NCBI RefSeq assembly: GCF_023715845.1
Contig: NZ_JAMBOR010000016.1
Span: 1 to 64,000 of the forward strand
DNA: 64,000 bases
Origin: Fictibacillus phosphorivorans
Lineage (GTDB): Bacteria; Bacillota; Bacilli; Bacillales; Fictibacillaceae
Reading direction: 5' to 3'
In this document: positions 28,948 through 38,825 of the stretch, piece by piece
How the letters are laid out: each line of letters begins with the position of its first letter
How positions within the stretch are numbered: position 1 is the first letter of the stretch
Notes under the pieces: model-generated
Databases searched by the model: none
Told to the model about the DNA's origin: nothing
Seen by the model: the letters and a program-made list of their open reading frames with translations, nothing else
Position numbers and translations under genes: made by a program

Positions 28948-30567
28948 ATGATTATATGCACTGTTCAGAACCTAAAAAAAATGTACGGCGGAAATGAAAT
29001 CCTTAAGAATATATCATTTGAAATTCGCGAACACGATCGAATTGGAATTGTCGGTCAAAATGGATCAGGAAAGACAACATTATTTAAGCTGTTAAGTAAC
29101 CTGGAATCGAGTGACTCAGGTTCAATTTTTCTTAAAAAGGATGCAGCTGTTGGATACCTCGCCCAAATGCCTGAGCATGATGTTCATTCCACAGTTTACG
29201 AGGTTGTTTTAGCCACATTTCAAGAGATTATAGAGATTGAAAAGAAGATAGGAGAAGTTAACCTTCTATTAAGTGATCCATCTGAAGGAGATCGGCTTGA
29301 AAAGAACTTAAACAAATTAAACAAGCTTTATGAACAATATGAGAATTTAAATGGCTATTCAATAGAATCAAAAATAAATGGTGTTTTAGCTGGTCTTGAT
29401 TTATCACATCATACAAACCAACTTTTTAGTCAATTAAGTGGCGGTGAACAAACAAAAGTCGGTCTAGCATGTCTGCTTCTTCAAGAACCCGAACTTCTTT
29501 TGCTAGATGAGCCCACTAACCATTTAGACATTGACACGATAAACTGGCTGGAAAATTACTTGCTCAAATATAAAGGGGCATTCGCGATTATTAGTCATGA
29601 TAGGTACTTTTTAGATAAAGTTACGACGAAGACGATTGATATAGAAGATGGTGAATGTACGGTATATAACCAACCATACTCTGGGTTTGTGAAAGAAAAA
29701 GAAAACAATCTATTGACCGAATATGAAAACTATCAGGAACAACAAAAGAAAGTAAGAAAAATGAAAGAATCCATAAAACAATTGAAAGATTGGGGAGCGC
29801 GTTCCGGAAATGAAAAGTTCTTCAAACGGGCTAGAAGTATGGAAAAGGCACTCGAACGTATGCAAACGATGAAAAGACCCCCACTTGAAAGTAGAAAGGC
29901 AGCTTTCGAATTTAGTTCCAATAAAAGAAGCGGTCAGGATGTTGTTGTTCTGGAAAGAGTAAGTAAATTAATTGAAGATCGCATTATTCTTGATGATGTC
30001 GATCTTCAAATTAGACAGGGAGAAAAGATTGCTCTTGTAGGTAAAAACGGCTCCGGAAAAACTACTTTGATCAATGGCCTGTTAAATCATGATTTTGATG
30101 ATGGTGTTGTTAACCTTGGTTCATCAGTGTCCATTGGTTATTTATCACAAAATGGTTTAGAAACAGACGGAGATCTAAATGTCTTGGACATTTTTAGAGA
30201 TCGTGTCCCGATGGAGGAAGGTAAGGCGAGACATCACCTGGCAAAGTTCTTGTTCTTTGGCCCTTCCGTTTATAAAAAAGCTAGTGATCTAAGTGGTGGA
30301 GAAAGAACAAGGTTAAGGCTTGCCCAACTCGTCTATGAAGGATTCAACTTTCTCATACTAGATGAACCTACGAATCATTTAGATATCGATTCACGCGAAG
30401 CGTTAGAAATTGCTCTAGAAGAATTCAACGGAACGATTTTGACAGTCACACATGACCGTTATTTAATGAATAAACTTTTTAACAGAACTTTATGGTTGGA
30501 TAACGGCAAAATGATTAGTTATCCAGGAAATTACGACTATGCTCTTCATAAAAGAATCAGCAAGTAA
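28948..30567 (+). CDS. ABC-F family ribosome-protection-type ATPase
   Basis: This soluble protein of 539 residues has two ABC ATPase domains and no membrane segment. Domain 1 has GQNGSGKTT, LSGGE and LLLLDEPTNHLD. The charged linker (about residues 220-300) contains the P-site-tRNA interaction motif region KQLKDWGARSGNEKFFKRA. Domain 2 has GKNGSGKTT, LSGGE and LDEPTNHLD. It lacks the long C-terminal extension of some members. ATG 28948 has AAGGAG 9 bases upstream. Relatives such as VmlR displace drugs from the ribosome. The leader attenuator supports a resistance role, but the drug class is unknown. Confidence 0.88.
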   Translation: MIICTVQNLKKMYGGNEILKNISFEIREHDRIGIVGQNGSGKTTLFKLLSNLESSDSGSIFLKKDAAVGYLAQMPEHDVHSTVYEVVLATFQEIIEIEKKIGEVNLLLSDPSEGDRLEKNLNKLNKLYEQYENLNGYSIESKINGVLAGLDLSHHTNQLFSQLSGGEQTKVGLACLLLQEPELLLLDEPTNHLDIDTINWLENYLLKYKGAFAIISHDRYFLDKVTTKTIDIEDGECTVYNQPYSGFVKEKENNLLTEYENYQEQQKKVRKMKESIKQLKDWGARSGNEKFFKRARSMEKALERMQTMKRPPLESRKAAFEFSSNKRSGQDVVVLERVSKLIEDRIILDDVDLQIRQGEKIALVGKNGSGKTTLINGLLNHDFDDGVVNLGSSVSIGYLSQNGLETDGDLNVLDIFRDRVPMEEGKARHHLAKFLFFGPSVYKKASDLSGGERTRLRLAQLVYEGFNFLILDEPTNHLDIDSREALEIALEEFNGTILTVTHDRYLMNKLFNRTLWLDNGKMISYPGNYDYALHKRISK

Positions 30568-30574
30568 ATTTTAG

Positions 30575-30606
30575 AACAGGCTAAATTTAAGCCTGTTTTT
30601 TTATTT
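30575..30606 (+). terminator. ABC-F gene terminator
   Basis: AACAGGCT (30575-30582) pairs with AGCCTGTT (30590-30597), followed by a long T-run. Confidence 0.85.
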
Positions 30607-30675
30607 TTTGTGGTTGCTACTGTTATAGATGGGGAATAATGGTTAAAAATATTGTTTACATATAGGAGGTACTCC

Positions 30676-32217
30676 GTGAATAGTTTTGATAAGAATTTAC
30701 CGCAATATCCGAAATCACTTTGGCGAGAAAACGTGGATATTCCTACTTACCCTGCATTAAATGAGAATACACAATCAGATGTAGTTGTGGTTGGTGGTGG
30801 AATTGCAGGTATCACAACTGCTTATCTTCTTGCTAAAGAAGGCTTACAGGTCATATTGCTTGAAGCAGGAAAAGTCCTGAATGGAACAACGGGGCATACT
30901 ACGGCAAAAATCACATCTCAGCATAATGTTATTTATGACCGCCTGATCTCTCATCTAGGAGAAGAACGGGCAAAAATGTATTATAAATCTAACGAAGCGG
31001 CAGGAGAGTTCATTCGTCATTTTATCAAAGAAAATGGCATCCATTGTAACTATGAAACTCATGATGCGTTTCTTTATGCGAATACTGAACAAGGTATAAA
31101 TAAACTTGAGAAAGAAGCAAGTGCATATGAGCAGCTTGGGATTAATGGTAAATTGGTTGATAAGATGCCGTTTGACATCCCACATAAAAAAGCACTTGTG
31201 ATGAAAAATCAAGCACATTTCCATCCTGTTAAATACTTAATTGCCTTATTAAATGAAATGGATGCATTAGGTGTTAAGATCTATGAAAACACAACAGCTA
31301 CAGATATACAGGAAGATAAGGATGACCAAAAAGCAACGGTAATCACAGAAAACGGGCATAAAGTGAGAGGGAATTTTGTAGCTTGCTGTACCCATTTTCC
31401 TTTTTTCGATGGAATGGGTTTTTATTTCACAAGGATGATGGCAGAACGCTCTTATGTTTTAGCAGTTAAAACAAAAGATAAGTTCCCTCAAGGAATGTTT
31501 CTAGGTGTAGATGATCCTGCAAGATCCTATAGATCCATACTGCAAGATGGAGAACATATCGTTCTAATAGGAGGAGAAAGCCATCAAACGGGACAAGGAA
31601 TCCCCACCCATCAGCATTATGAAGCACTAATAAAGGAAGCTAATAAATCGCTTAATTTAGAAAGAGTATTATACCGCTGGTCAGCTCAAGATCTAATCAC
31701 GCTGGATAAAGTACCTTTCATCGGTAAATTAACACACAAGCATGATCGTATCTTTGTAGCTACGGGATTCAGAAAATGGGGAATGACAACAGGTACATTA
31801 GCCGCCCATATCATTCGGGATCATATTATGGGTAAAGAGAATGAATTTGCAGAAGTGTACAAACCTCAGCGATTCCAAGCTGATCCTTCCGATATTAAGC
31901 AATTTATTAAAGAAAATGCTGATGTAGCTAAGCATTTTGTCTCAGGAAAGTTAGAGAGACCGTCTAAAAACCCTCGCAGCCTTAAAAAAGATGAAGGCGG
32001 GGCAGTAACAGTTGACGGAAAAAGATGCGGTGCTTATCGAGACCCTAATGGTGAATTGTTTGTTGTGGATACAGCTTGTACACATTTAGGCTGTGATGTT
32101 GAATGGAACAGCGGTGAACGAACATGGGATTGTCCGTGTCACGGATCTCGTTTTACGTATCAAGGTGATGTTGTAGAAGGCCCTGCCACTAAACCTTTAA
32201 AACGGGTAAATCCTTAA
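30676..32217 (+). CDS. FAD-dependent oxidoreductase with C-terminal Rieske domain (YhfW-like)
   Basis: This 513-residue protein has an N-terminal DAO-type FAD domain with VVVVGGGIAGITTAYLLAKEG near residue 36. The C-terminal Rieske [2Fe-2S] domain occupies about residues 430-513, with ligands in CTHLGCD and CPCHGSRF. It matches B. subtilis YhfW in length and architecture; substrate and partner are unknown. GTG 30676 is chosen because AGGAGG lies 6 bases upstream; the open frame to 30652 has no site. It stands as a single gene followed by a terminator. Confidence 0.88.
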   Translation: MNSFDKNLPQYPKSLWRENVDIPTYPALNENTQSDVVVVGGGIAGITTAYLLAKEGLQVILLEAGKVLNGTTGHTTAKITSQHNVIYDRLISHLGEERAKMYYKSNEAAGEFIRHFIKENGIHCNYETHDAFLYANTEQGINKLEKEASAYEQLGINGKLVDKMPFDIPHKKALVMKNQAHFHPVKYLIALLNEMDALGVKIYENTTATDIQEDKDDQKATVITENGHKVRGNFVACCTHFPFFDGMGFYFTRMMAERSYVLAVKTKDKFPQGMFLGVDDPARSYRSILQDGEHIVLIGGESHQTGQGIPTHQHYEALIKEANKSLNLERVLYRWSAQDLITLDKVPFIGKLTHKHDRIFVATGFRKWGMTTGTLAAHIIRDHIMGKENEFAEVYKPQRFQADPSDIKQFIKENADVAKHFVSGKLERPSKNPRSLKKDEGGAVTVDGKRCGAYRDPNGELFVVDTACTHLGCDVEWNSGERTWDCPCHGSRFTYQGDVVEGPATKPLKRVNP

Positions 32218-32232
32218 TTTTTTATATGCGCA

Positions 32233-32286
32233 TAAAAGACTAATATCAATCAGTTGCTTGCCGCGACGTTTGGTATTGGTCTTTTT
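32233..32286 (+). terminator. Terminator after the FAD-Rieske gene
   Basis: AAAAGACTAATATCAA pairs, with G-U wobbles, with TTGGTATTGGTCTTTT around a long loop, followed by TTTT. Confidence 0.65.
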
Positions 32287-32477
32287 TATGTCTGTCCGTA
32301 TAGACTATTTCAGATGAAATCCCTTAAAAGATTTACACTAGAACATACTTTATAATTGATCAATCTCCCGCTTTATATATTTTTCTTATTATTGAAAAAA
32401 ATAACAAGTGAAAATAATGATAATTTTTAGAAAATGGTTTAAAATAAAGTGCTGGGAGCGAGAGGGGGGAATTAAAT

Positions 32478-34217
32478 ATGAAGCTTTTAAAGGAGACACT
32501 TAAGCATTTTAAGCCATATTGGAGGGGGCTTCTCCTTGCTTTTGGATGTTCACTAATAGGAGGGGCGTTTACCGTTATACCTCCTATATTAGCCGGGAAG
32601 CTCGTGGACGAAGTACTACCTAATAAAATGACAGACATGATCGGCTGGCTTGTAGCAGGGGTATTGTTTGCCTTTTTATTTAAAGTGGTTTTCGAGTCGC
32701 TTCAGGAATATATTCAGGTTCAAATTGGACTGGATGTCATTACTGATATGCAGTTGAGAGCTTTTGGACGGTTGCATCGAACACCTATGTCATTCTTTAC
32801 GACGACGCCACGTGGGGATATGCTTTATCGTCTAACTCACGATGTAGAGGCGGTACAAAACTTGAATAATACGGTCATTCCACGATTCATTCAGCAAGTG
32901 GTGAGTGCAATAGCTGCATTCATCGCCGTATTTGCTTTATATTGGCCCGTAGCGATCGTTATGTTCTGTGTATTTGCAATTTATTTATATCCATCATTCA
33001 AACTTGGAAATACCATGCGTAAAATGAGTGCCGTCCAGCGTGATATGCGTGCAGATATCTATCATCATCTTCAAGAGAGCATCGAATCTACAAGACTAGT
33101 TCGTACATTCCAAACACAAGAAAGAGAAATACATACACAAGATCAGAAACTTACGGACTGGAAGAACTATTCGATTCGTGCTGCTTTGATCGGTAAAGTA
33201 AACTGGCGTCTAGGTAATTTGTTCAATATCGCAACACCTGGTGTTGTTATGCTAGTTGGAGGATTGGCTGTTTGGAATAACACGATATCCGTCGGGACAC
33301 TGGTTGCTTGTTTAGGTTTTATTCCTACTATGTTTTTTCCAATCCGTTCACTTGCAGAGAACGCCTTGATCATCCAGCAGGCAATTCCAGCTCTTCAACG
33401 AATCTATGAATATTTTGATCTTCCCGTTGAACATGAAGAAAACCTGCCAAAAATGAATGACATACGCGGCGATATTGACGTTAAAAATGTATGGTTCCGG
33501 TACCCAGGGAATGAAGAATATGTTCTTAAAGGTGTATCTCTTAGTATGAAATCTGGCCAGCACATCGGAATAGTAGGAACGAGCGGCGGCGGAAAGTCAA
33601 CGCTTATTCAATTACTGCTCGGTCTATATGAACCGGAAGCTGGCATGATAGAAATCGATCAGCAAAATCTACTGAATTACAATCGTAATTCTTTTCGGCA
33701 GCAGGTAGGTGTCGTTTCACAAGAAACCTTTCTATTAAACCATACACTTCGAATGAACTTATTATATGGAAGAAAAAATGCAACTCAGGAAGATCTAGAA
33801 GCAGCATGTGCTGCCGCAGGACTTACAGACTTTATAGCTGGGTTGCCTGATGGTTATGAAACCATTGTTGGGGAACGCGGCCTTAAATTGTCAGGTGGTC
33901 AGAGGCAACGTGTCGCTTTAGCAAGGGCCATTTTAAGACATCCTGCTCTATTAATCTTTGATGAAGCAACTTCTTCACTTGATGGTGAAACAGAAGAACG
34001 TGTTCAAGCTGCTCTAGAGACACTTATTCCAGGTCGAACAACAATCACAATCGCTCACCGTCTAATAACGGTTAGAGATGCGGACAAAATTTTACTTCTA
34101 GATAAAGGAATCGTTGCTGAAGAAGGAACACACGAGGAACTGCTTGCTCAAAAAGGTCAGTACTATAAACTTTATATGGCCCAATACAGTGAATTAGAAA
34201 AGGAGAGAGCGATATGA
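32478..34217 (+). CDS. ABC exporter half-transporter, first subunit
   Basis: This is a 579-residue fused permease-ATPase. Six membrane helices cover about residues 1-320 (ABC type I exporter fold). The ATPase has Walker A GTSGGGKST, signature LSGGQRQR, Walker B LLIFDEATSSLD and an AHRL H-loop. It overlaps the next gene by ATGA, so the two should form a heterodimer. Relatives in Bacillus include the YknUV, YfiBC and BmrCD pairs; I cannot assign one. AGAGGGGGG precedes the ATG. The substrate is unknown; lipid or drug export is likely. Confidence 0.9.
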   Translation: MKLLKETLKHFKPYWRGLLLAFGCSLIGGAFTVIPPILAGKLVDEVLPNKMTDMIGWLVAGVLFAFLFKVVFESLQEYIQVQIGLDVITDMQLRAFGRLHRTPMSFFTTTPRGDMLYRLTHDVEAVQNLNNTVIPRFIQQVVSAIAAFIAVFALYWPVAIVMFCVFAIYLYPSFKLGNTMRKMSAVQRDMRADIYHHLQESIESTRLVRTFQTQEREIHTQDQKLTDWKNYSIRAALIGKVNWRLGNLFNIATPGVVMLVGGLAVWNNTISVGTLVACLGFIPTMFFPIRSLAENALIIQQAIPALQRIYEYFDLPVEHEENLPKMNDIRGDIDVKNVWFRYPGNEEYVLKGVSLSMKSGQHIGIVGTSGGGKSTLIQLLLGLYEPEAGMIEIDQQNLLNYNRNSFRQQVGVVSQETFLLNHTLRMNLLYGRKNATQEDLEAACAAAGLTDFIAGLPDGYETIVGERGLKLSGGQRQRVALARAILRHPALLIFDEATSSLDGETEERVQAALETLIPGRTTITIAHRLITVRDADKILLLDKGIVAEEGTHEELLAQKGQYYKLYMAQYSELEKERAI

Positions 34218-35992
34218 GCCAATTAGCGGCCAAATCAAAAAACCGTGACGGCAGACGCGTTCTTGCCTTTTTAAGACCACATAAAAAATGGGTTTTCGCA
34301 GACGCTTTTGTCATTGCAGTCAGCCAAGTTTTCTCTGCGCTTATTCCAACACTAGCTTTAGGATGGTTAGTTGATACCATCCTGCCAGGAGAATCAAATA
34401 AGTTATTATGGGGGTTAATGTGGCTGCTCGTTTTTGCAGCGGTTGCTGACTTAATCCTGATGGTTATCGATGAATATTTTTGTCATCATGTTGCAAAATC
34501 CGTAACCAATTGGCAAAAGCTTCGTTTGTTCAAACATCTGCAGGTCTTGCCGTTTTCTTTTTATCAGAACAATCAATCAGGAGAGATGATGGCAAGGGTA
34601 TCTGATGATCCAGATACGTTGCACAACTTTCTCGCATGGGAAGGTTCAACCTTCATGGCTTCTGTTCAAGGCGTGGTCCTATATAGTGCTGTTTTGCTTT
34701 GGATTCATCCTTTCTTGATGATAACGAGCGTAGTGTTAGGAGTCATCTTCTATTTAACATCTAACGCAGTGGGACGAAGAACACGACAAGCATCAGCAAA
34801 CGCCAGAAAAGAAGCCTCTCGTTATCTTGAAAGACTTCGCGAATCTGTTACAGGCATCCACTTATCGAGGGTGTTAGGAGTCTCTGACGGAGAAGTGCAA
34901 AGTGTGGCTGAGATTCGTAAATTGTTCATAAAAGAATCTCGTAAGGAATTAAAAGCACGTATGCAATCGATTGTTGTAATAGGGAGTTATAACGGACTCG
35001 CTCTAGCGGTCGTTTATGGGCTTAGTGCGTATCTAATCTGGAATGATAAATTAACAGCCGGTGAAATGCTTACAGCAGCTGGACTGGTTGCCATTGCTGC
35101 AAACGAAATGCAGAAGATGCTCAGAAACTGGCTATCTGTAAGAAGGACCGGTCCAGCTCTAGATCGATCTGAAATTTTATTAAGTGAAAAGACATCACGC
35201 GCTGAAACTGAAAAAGGTATGACATTGCCTCTAGTAGAGGGAGCTATTAAATTAAAGGACGTTGTATTTAGCTATCCAGAAAAAGAAGAACAAGTGCTTA
35301 AGGGGTTATCGTTTGAAGTTCAACCTGGTGAAGCGATCGCACTAGTCGGTCCGAGCGGTTCCGGAAAATCCACAATCGTCGATTTATTACTCCGTCTTTA
35401 CGAACCAGAAAGCGGTTCTATCTATTTAGACGGGAAGGATATTTCAACGGTTGATGCGGGGTGGCTGCGCTCACAGATTGCTATTGTTTCACAGGATGTT
35501 CAGCTGCGGAATGGTTCAATTGCTGATAACCTGCGAATCGCAAAGCAAGATGCTACGGATGAAGAGTTAATAAGTGCCCTTAAGGATAGCGGTTTAGGAG
35601 ATTTTCTTCAAACCTTGCCAGAAGGCATAAATACAGTAGTTGGCGAGCGGGGAAGTTTGTTGTCTGGCGGTCAAAAACAAAGATTATCTCTTGCTAGGGC
35701 TCTTGTTAAGGATGCTGCTATTCTTATTTTAGATGAAGCAAGCTCTGCATTAGATCCCATCACAGAGGTTCAAGTTAATGAAGCCATCAATAAAAGAAAA
35801 TCGAAACAAACCGTTCTCATCATCTCACACCGATTGTCGACGGTATTAGCCGCAAATCGTATCATTGTAATGGAAAACGGCAAGGTGATTGAAATTGGGA
35901 AACATGAATCATTGCTTAATTCCGACCACGGCGTTTATAGCCGTTTATTCAAACGTGAAGCAGAAATTGGTACTCAAGCATTTAGTAAGTAA
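34214..35992 (+). CDS. ABC exporter half-transporter, second subunit
   Basis: This 592-residue partner has six membrane helices followed by an ATPase with GPSGSGKST, LLSGGQKQRLS, ILILDEASSALD and SHRL. Both subunits keep a glutamate after Walker B (DEAT here DEAS, DEAT in the partner), so neither site is obviously degenerate, unlike many asymmetric pairs. It overlaps the upstream subunit by 4 bp and is followed directly by a terminator. Confidence 0.9.
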   Translation: MSQLAAKSKNRDGRRVLAFLRPHKKWVFADAFVIAVSQVFSALIPTLALGWLVDTILPGESNKLLWGLMWLLVFAAVADLILMVIDEYFCHHVAKSVTNWQKLRLFKHLQVLPFSFYQNNQSGEMMARVSDDPDTLHNFLAWEGSTFMASVQGVVLYSAVLLWIHPFLMITSVVLGVIFYLTSNAVGRRTRQASANARKEASRYLERLRESVTGIHLSRVLGVSDGEVQSVAEIRKLFIKESRKELKARMQSIVVIGSYNGLALAVVYGLSAYLIWNDKLTAGEMLTAAGLVAIAANEMQKMLRNWLSVRRTGPALDRSEILLSEKTSRAETEKGMTLPLVEGAIKLKDVVFSYPEKEEQVLKGLSFEVQPGEAIALVGPSGSGKSTIVDLLLRLYEPESGSIYLDGKDISTVDAGWLRSQIAIVSQDVQLRNGSIADNLRIAKQDATDEELISALKDSGLGDFLQTLPEGINTVVGERGSLLSGGQKQRLSLARALVKDAAILILDEASSALDPITEVQVNEAINKRKSKQTVLIISHRLSTVLAANRIIVMENGKVIEIGKHESLLNSDHGVYSRLFKREAEIGTQAFSK

Positions 35993-36000
35993 CCATCAAA

Positions 36001-36029
36001 AAAGGCAGTCCAATGTTGGATTGCCTTTT
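36001..36029 (+). terminator. ABC exporter operon terminator
   Basis: AAAGGCAGTCCAA pairs with TTGGATTGCCTTT (one G-U) around TG, preceded by an A-run. Confidence 0.75.
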
Positions 36030-36098
36030 AGCTTCACATAAACATCCTCATAATAGGGTATACATGGAGTAAAGAAATCCTATGAGGAGGTACTACAT

Positions 36099-36857
36099 AT
36101 GTCTGAAAAGTTAAGAGCGTATATGAATATGGCGGCCCTAGGAATTGTTATTTTAGTTAATTATCTGGCAAATGCATTACCTATCAACGGAAATACAACC
36201 GGAGCATTGTCAGAGAAGTATAATGTCCTTATTACTCCTTCTGGATATGCGTTTTCCATTTGGGGACTTATTTATACACTGCTCGCGATTTGGGTCATTT
36301 ACCAAGCCATGCCTAAACAAATAAATCACCCTGCTTTCAAAAGTATAGGTTATTGGTTTGTTATTAACTGTTTCTTTAACACTCTCTGGGTTTTTGTGTG
36401 GCATAATGAACAGTTGATCCTCTCACTTGTTGTAATGATCGGATTACTTCTATCCTTAATGATGATCTATTCTCGAATTAAAGGGGTTGAAGATCGGCCA
36501 AAATTTATTCTAATTCCTTTTTCCTTCTATTTAGGCTGGGTGAGTGTTGCTACTATTGTTAATACTTCTATCGTACTAAAATATTCGGGATGGGATGGTT
36601 TCGGAGTTTCATCAGAAACATGGACAATTACAATGCTTATTGTCGGTATGGTTTTAGCTTTTGCTTTTATTTTCAAAAACAATGATCTCATATATCCGCT
36701 TGTATTCGTTTGGGCATTTATCGGGATTGGTATAAGGCATATGGGAGATTTAGATTCTATTGCTAACACGAGTTTCTCTCTAGCTGTATCGCTCTTATTA
36801 TTCATTATCTGGAGAACAATAAAACGGACAAAGAGTTTGAGACCAGTACGCACTTAA
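36099..36857 (+). CDS. TspO/MBR-like tryptophan-rich membrane protein
   Basis: This 252-residue protein has about seven hydrophobic helices. The segment YAFSIWGLIYTLLAIWVIYQ and FNTLWVFVWH resemble the tryptophan-rich TspO/MBR fold, here in the longer form found in bacilli. Family members bind porphyrin-like ligands, but no function can be set for this form. GAGGAGGTAC precedes the ATG. It ends in a basic tail. The following gene starts 22 bp later. Confidence 0.75.
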   Translation: MSEKLRAYMNMAALGIVILVNYLANALPINGNTTGALSEKYNVLITPSGYAFSIWGLIYTLLAIWVIYQAMPKQINHPAFKSIGYWFVINCFFNTLWVFVWHNEQLILSLVVMIGLLLSLMMIYSRIKGVEDRPKFILIPFSFYLGWVSVATIVNTSIVLKYSGWDGFGVSSETWTITMLIVGMVLAFAFIFKNNDLIYPLVFVWAFIGIGIRHMGDLDSIANTSFSLAVSLLLFIIWRTIKRTKSLRPVRT

Positions 36858-36879
36858 CTTTTAATAATGGGGGATTAGT

Positions 36880-37344
36880 ATGGTGAAATTATCAATGCCA
36901 GCTGGTTTAATGATTGAAGCCGCAATAGCTGGTGGGGTTGAAGGAGATCATTTGATTGAGGTTATCAGAGAGAAAAAAATCAGTGCTCTAAGTCATATAG
37001 GCAAATCAGAAGAGAGCTGGCAAAGCTTCTTCAAATATGCAGAAGAGCATTGGGAGGATATCGTACTCGCTATTAAAAATGGTTTTACGTTTAAATTTAT
37101 AACCATTAAAGGATTACAAAACTTGCTCCTTACAAGGATTTCTTTCAAGGAAGAAAACCTTAAAATTGGTGACTCATGGCTTGAACTAAAGTTGAATGAA
37201 TCACAGCTTACCTTCTTACTGTCTCGAATTCCTCATCAATGGTTGTTCATCAAACAAGAAGATAGCGAAAGTCCATATAACTATCGTGCAGTACTTGCTC
37301 AAAGGCATAAGGTTACTTGTAAGAAGGCATCTCGTAAGGAATGA
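36880..37344 (+). CDS. Conserved hypothetical protein
   Basis: This 154-residue soluble protein begins with a hydrophobic glycine/alanine segment (MPAGLMIEAAIAGGVEGDHL) and has alternating helix and strand character after it. No domain is recognised. A GGGGGA site precedes the ATG. The last codons form part of the downstream hairpin. It is probably cotranscribed with the TspO-like gene. Confidence 0.7.
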   Translation: MVKLSMPAGLMIEAAIAGGVEGDHLIEVIREKKISALSHIGKSEESWQSFFKYAEEHWEDIVLAIKNGFTFKFITIKGLQNLLLTRISFKEENLKIGDSWLELKLNESQLTFLLSRIPHQWLFIKQEDSESPYNYRAVLAQRHKVTCKKASRKE

Positions 37345-37362
37345 ACCTTATAGAGATGCCTT
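37324..37362. terminator. Convergent terminator
   Basis: AAGGCATCTC-G-TAAGG pairs with CCTTA-TA-GAGATGCCTT around AATGAA, followed by TTCT. It overlaps the end of the hypothetical gene and precedes the flippase stop on the other strand. Confidence 0.75.
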
Positions 37363-37364
37363 TT

Positions 37365-38717
37365 CTATTCCTGAAAATTATTGCGTGGACTTAACCAAAA
37401 GGTAATTCCAATCGCTTTACAAACTGAGAAATAATGCAGCAGCATAAGAAGAACAGAACCCGTATTCATTCCAATGATTACACCGTGCATACCAAATGAA
37501 GGTTGGGAGCCGAGTAAATACATAAGAAAAAAAGAAATACCCGTTGACCAGATCGACTGAATAAATGCAGTAGTAATCAATCCTAAGCCAATTAAATAAG
37601 CCTGAAGCGGTATTAGGAAGAATGTGAATAAAAAGCAAGGCCACAAGAGTTCTAAATAGGCCGCAGCAGAAACGGAATGAAAGAACGTTACCGTCAATTT
37701 CTCTGAAAATAAAAGATATATGGCTACAGCAGGAAAACCATATGCTGCCGTGATTTTCATAACCCGAACTAATAGCATTTTCAAGGTATCCACATCTTTT
37801 TTAGCAGTTGCTTCTGAAACAGTCGGTATTAATACGACAAGTAAAGAATGTGCAATAAATGAAGGGAAAAATCCAATCGTTATAGCTACCCCTGCAAGAA
37901 GGCCGAACTGTTCAGTAGCTGCCACATCAGATAGTCCGGTCAAAGTGAGTGAGTATTTAATAAGAAAAGGCTGAACCGCATTAGTAAATGCGTGAAAAAG
38001 GCGTAATCCTGTTGTTGGAATCGTCACAGCCATTAAACTTTTTGTTACTTCTTGAGATGTTAATTGTTGATACGAATGGTATTTCATTTTCCTATATTGT
38101 AGAAGATAAGCAGTAAATAAATAGACAAAAACAACAAATTCACTTCCGACAAACGTTGCTAATGCGATTAAGATAGCCGTTTCTTGATCAAAAGAGAACA
38201 ACTGATAAACACCTGCAAGCAATATGAGCTGTACAAATTTACGGAACAAATTTGAAAAAGCGATTTTCCCCATCTGCTGTTTTCCCATAAAATAACCTCT
38301 AGCGATTGAGGTCAGCGAGATAAGAGGAATTAATAAAACCATTAACCATCTCACCAGCGGATGATAACTATTAAAGACCGGAATAAAAGGAAGTAAAAAT
38401 ACAGAAATGATGATCATAGCTGCCGTTAAAATTAAGGTTAGCTTCGTTGCATGCTTTAACATACTGTAATGCATTTTTTCTTCTTTTTCTGCTACAAACT
38501 TAGATATGGAAATGGGAAGCTCTAGACTGGCGATGATTATAACTAAAATCACAGTTGGGAATATAGACATGTAATGTCCTAATCCCAATTCTCCTAATTG
38601 CCGTGCAAGTATCATATTTACAACAAATTCAATGCTTTCTCCTACTAAAGCTGCAGCTGCAAGCAAAAGAACTCCTCGAAAAAAGATATTCATATCATGG
38701 TGCATCTCCTTGTACAC
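37365..38717 (-). CDS. MOP-superfamily polysaccharide/lipid flippase (SpoVB/YkvU-like)
   Basis: This 450-residue protein has 12 to 14 hydrophobic helices. It has the SpoVB/MurJ/Wzx-type start RGVLLLAAAALVGESIEFVVNMILARQLGE and the internal LISLTSIARGYFMGKQQM typical of the SpoVB group. Its length is nearer YkvU (about 445) than SpoVB (about 518) as I recall them. The likely job is moving a lipid-linked precursor across the membrane, possibly in spore cortex formation. GTG 38717 follows AGGAGG; a second AAGGAG before a later ATG is less well placed. Confidence 0.8.
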   Translation of the reverse strand: MYKEMHHDMNIFFRGVLLLAAAALVGESIEFVVNMILARQLGELGLGHYMSIFPTVILVIIIASLELPISISKFVAEKEEKMHYSMLKHATKLTLILTAAMIIISVFLLPFIPVFNSYHPLVRWLMVLLIPLISLTSIARGYFMGKQQMGKIAFSNLFRKFVQLILLAGVYQLFSFDQETAILIALATFVGSEFVVFVYLFTAYLLQYRKMKYHSYQQLTSQEVTKSLMAVTIPTTGLRLFHAFTNAVQPFLIKYSLTLTGLSDVAATEQFGLLAGVAITIGFFPSFIAHSLLVVLIPTVSEATAKKDVDTLKMLLVRVMKITAAYGFPAVAIYLLFSEKLTVTFFHSVSAAAYLELLWPCFLFTFFLIPLQAYLIGLGLITTAFIQSIWSTGISFFLMYLLGSQPSFGMHGVIIGMNTGSVLLMLLHYFSVCKAIGITFWLSPRNNFQE

Positions 38718-38825
38718 TTTGTCCTCCTATTCATATGCACGAACTTATAAAACAAGACCATGAAGGACTTCATATAGAGAAAGGAGAACAATGTAAACAC
38801 ACATTGTGCGAGGGGAATGAAATTC

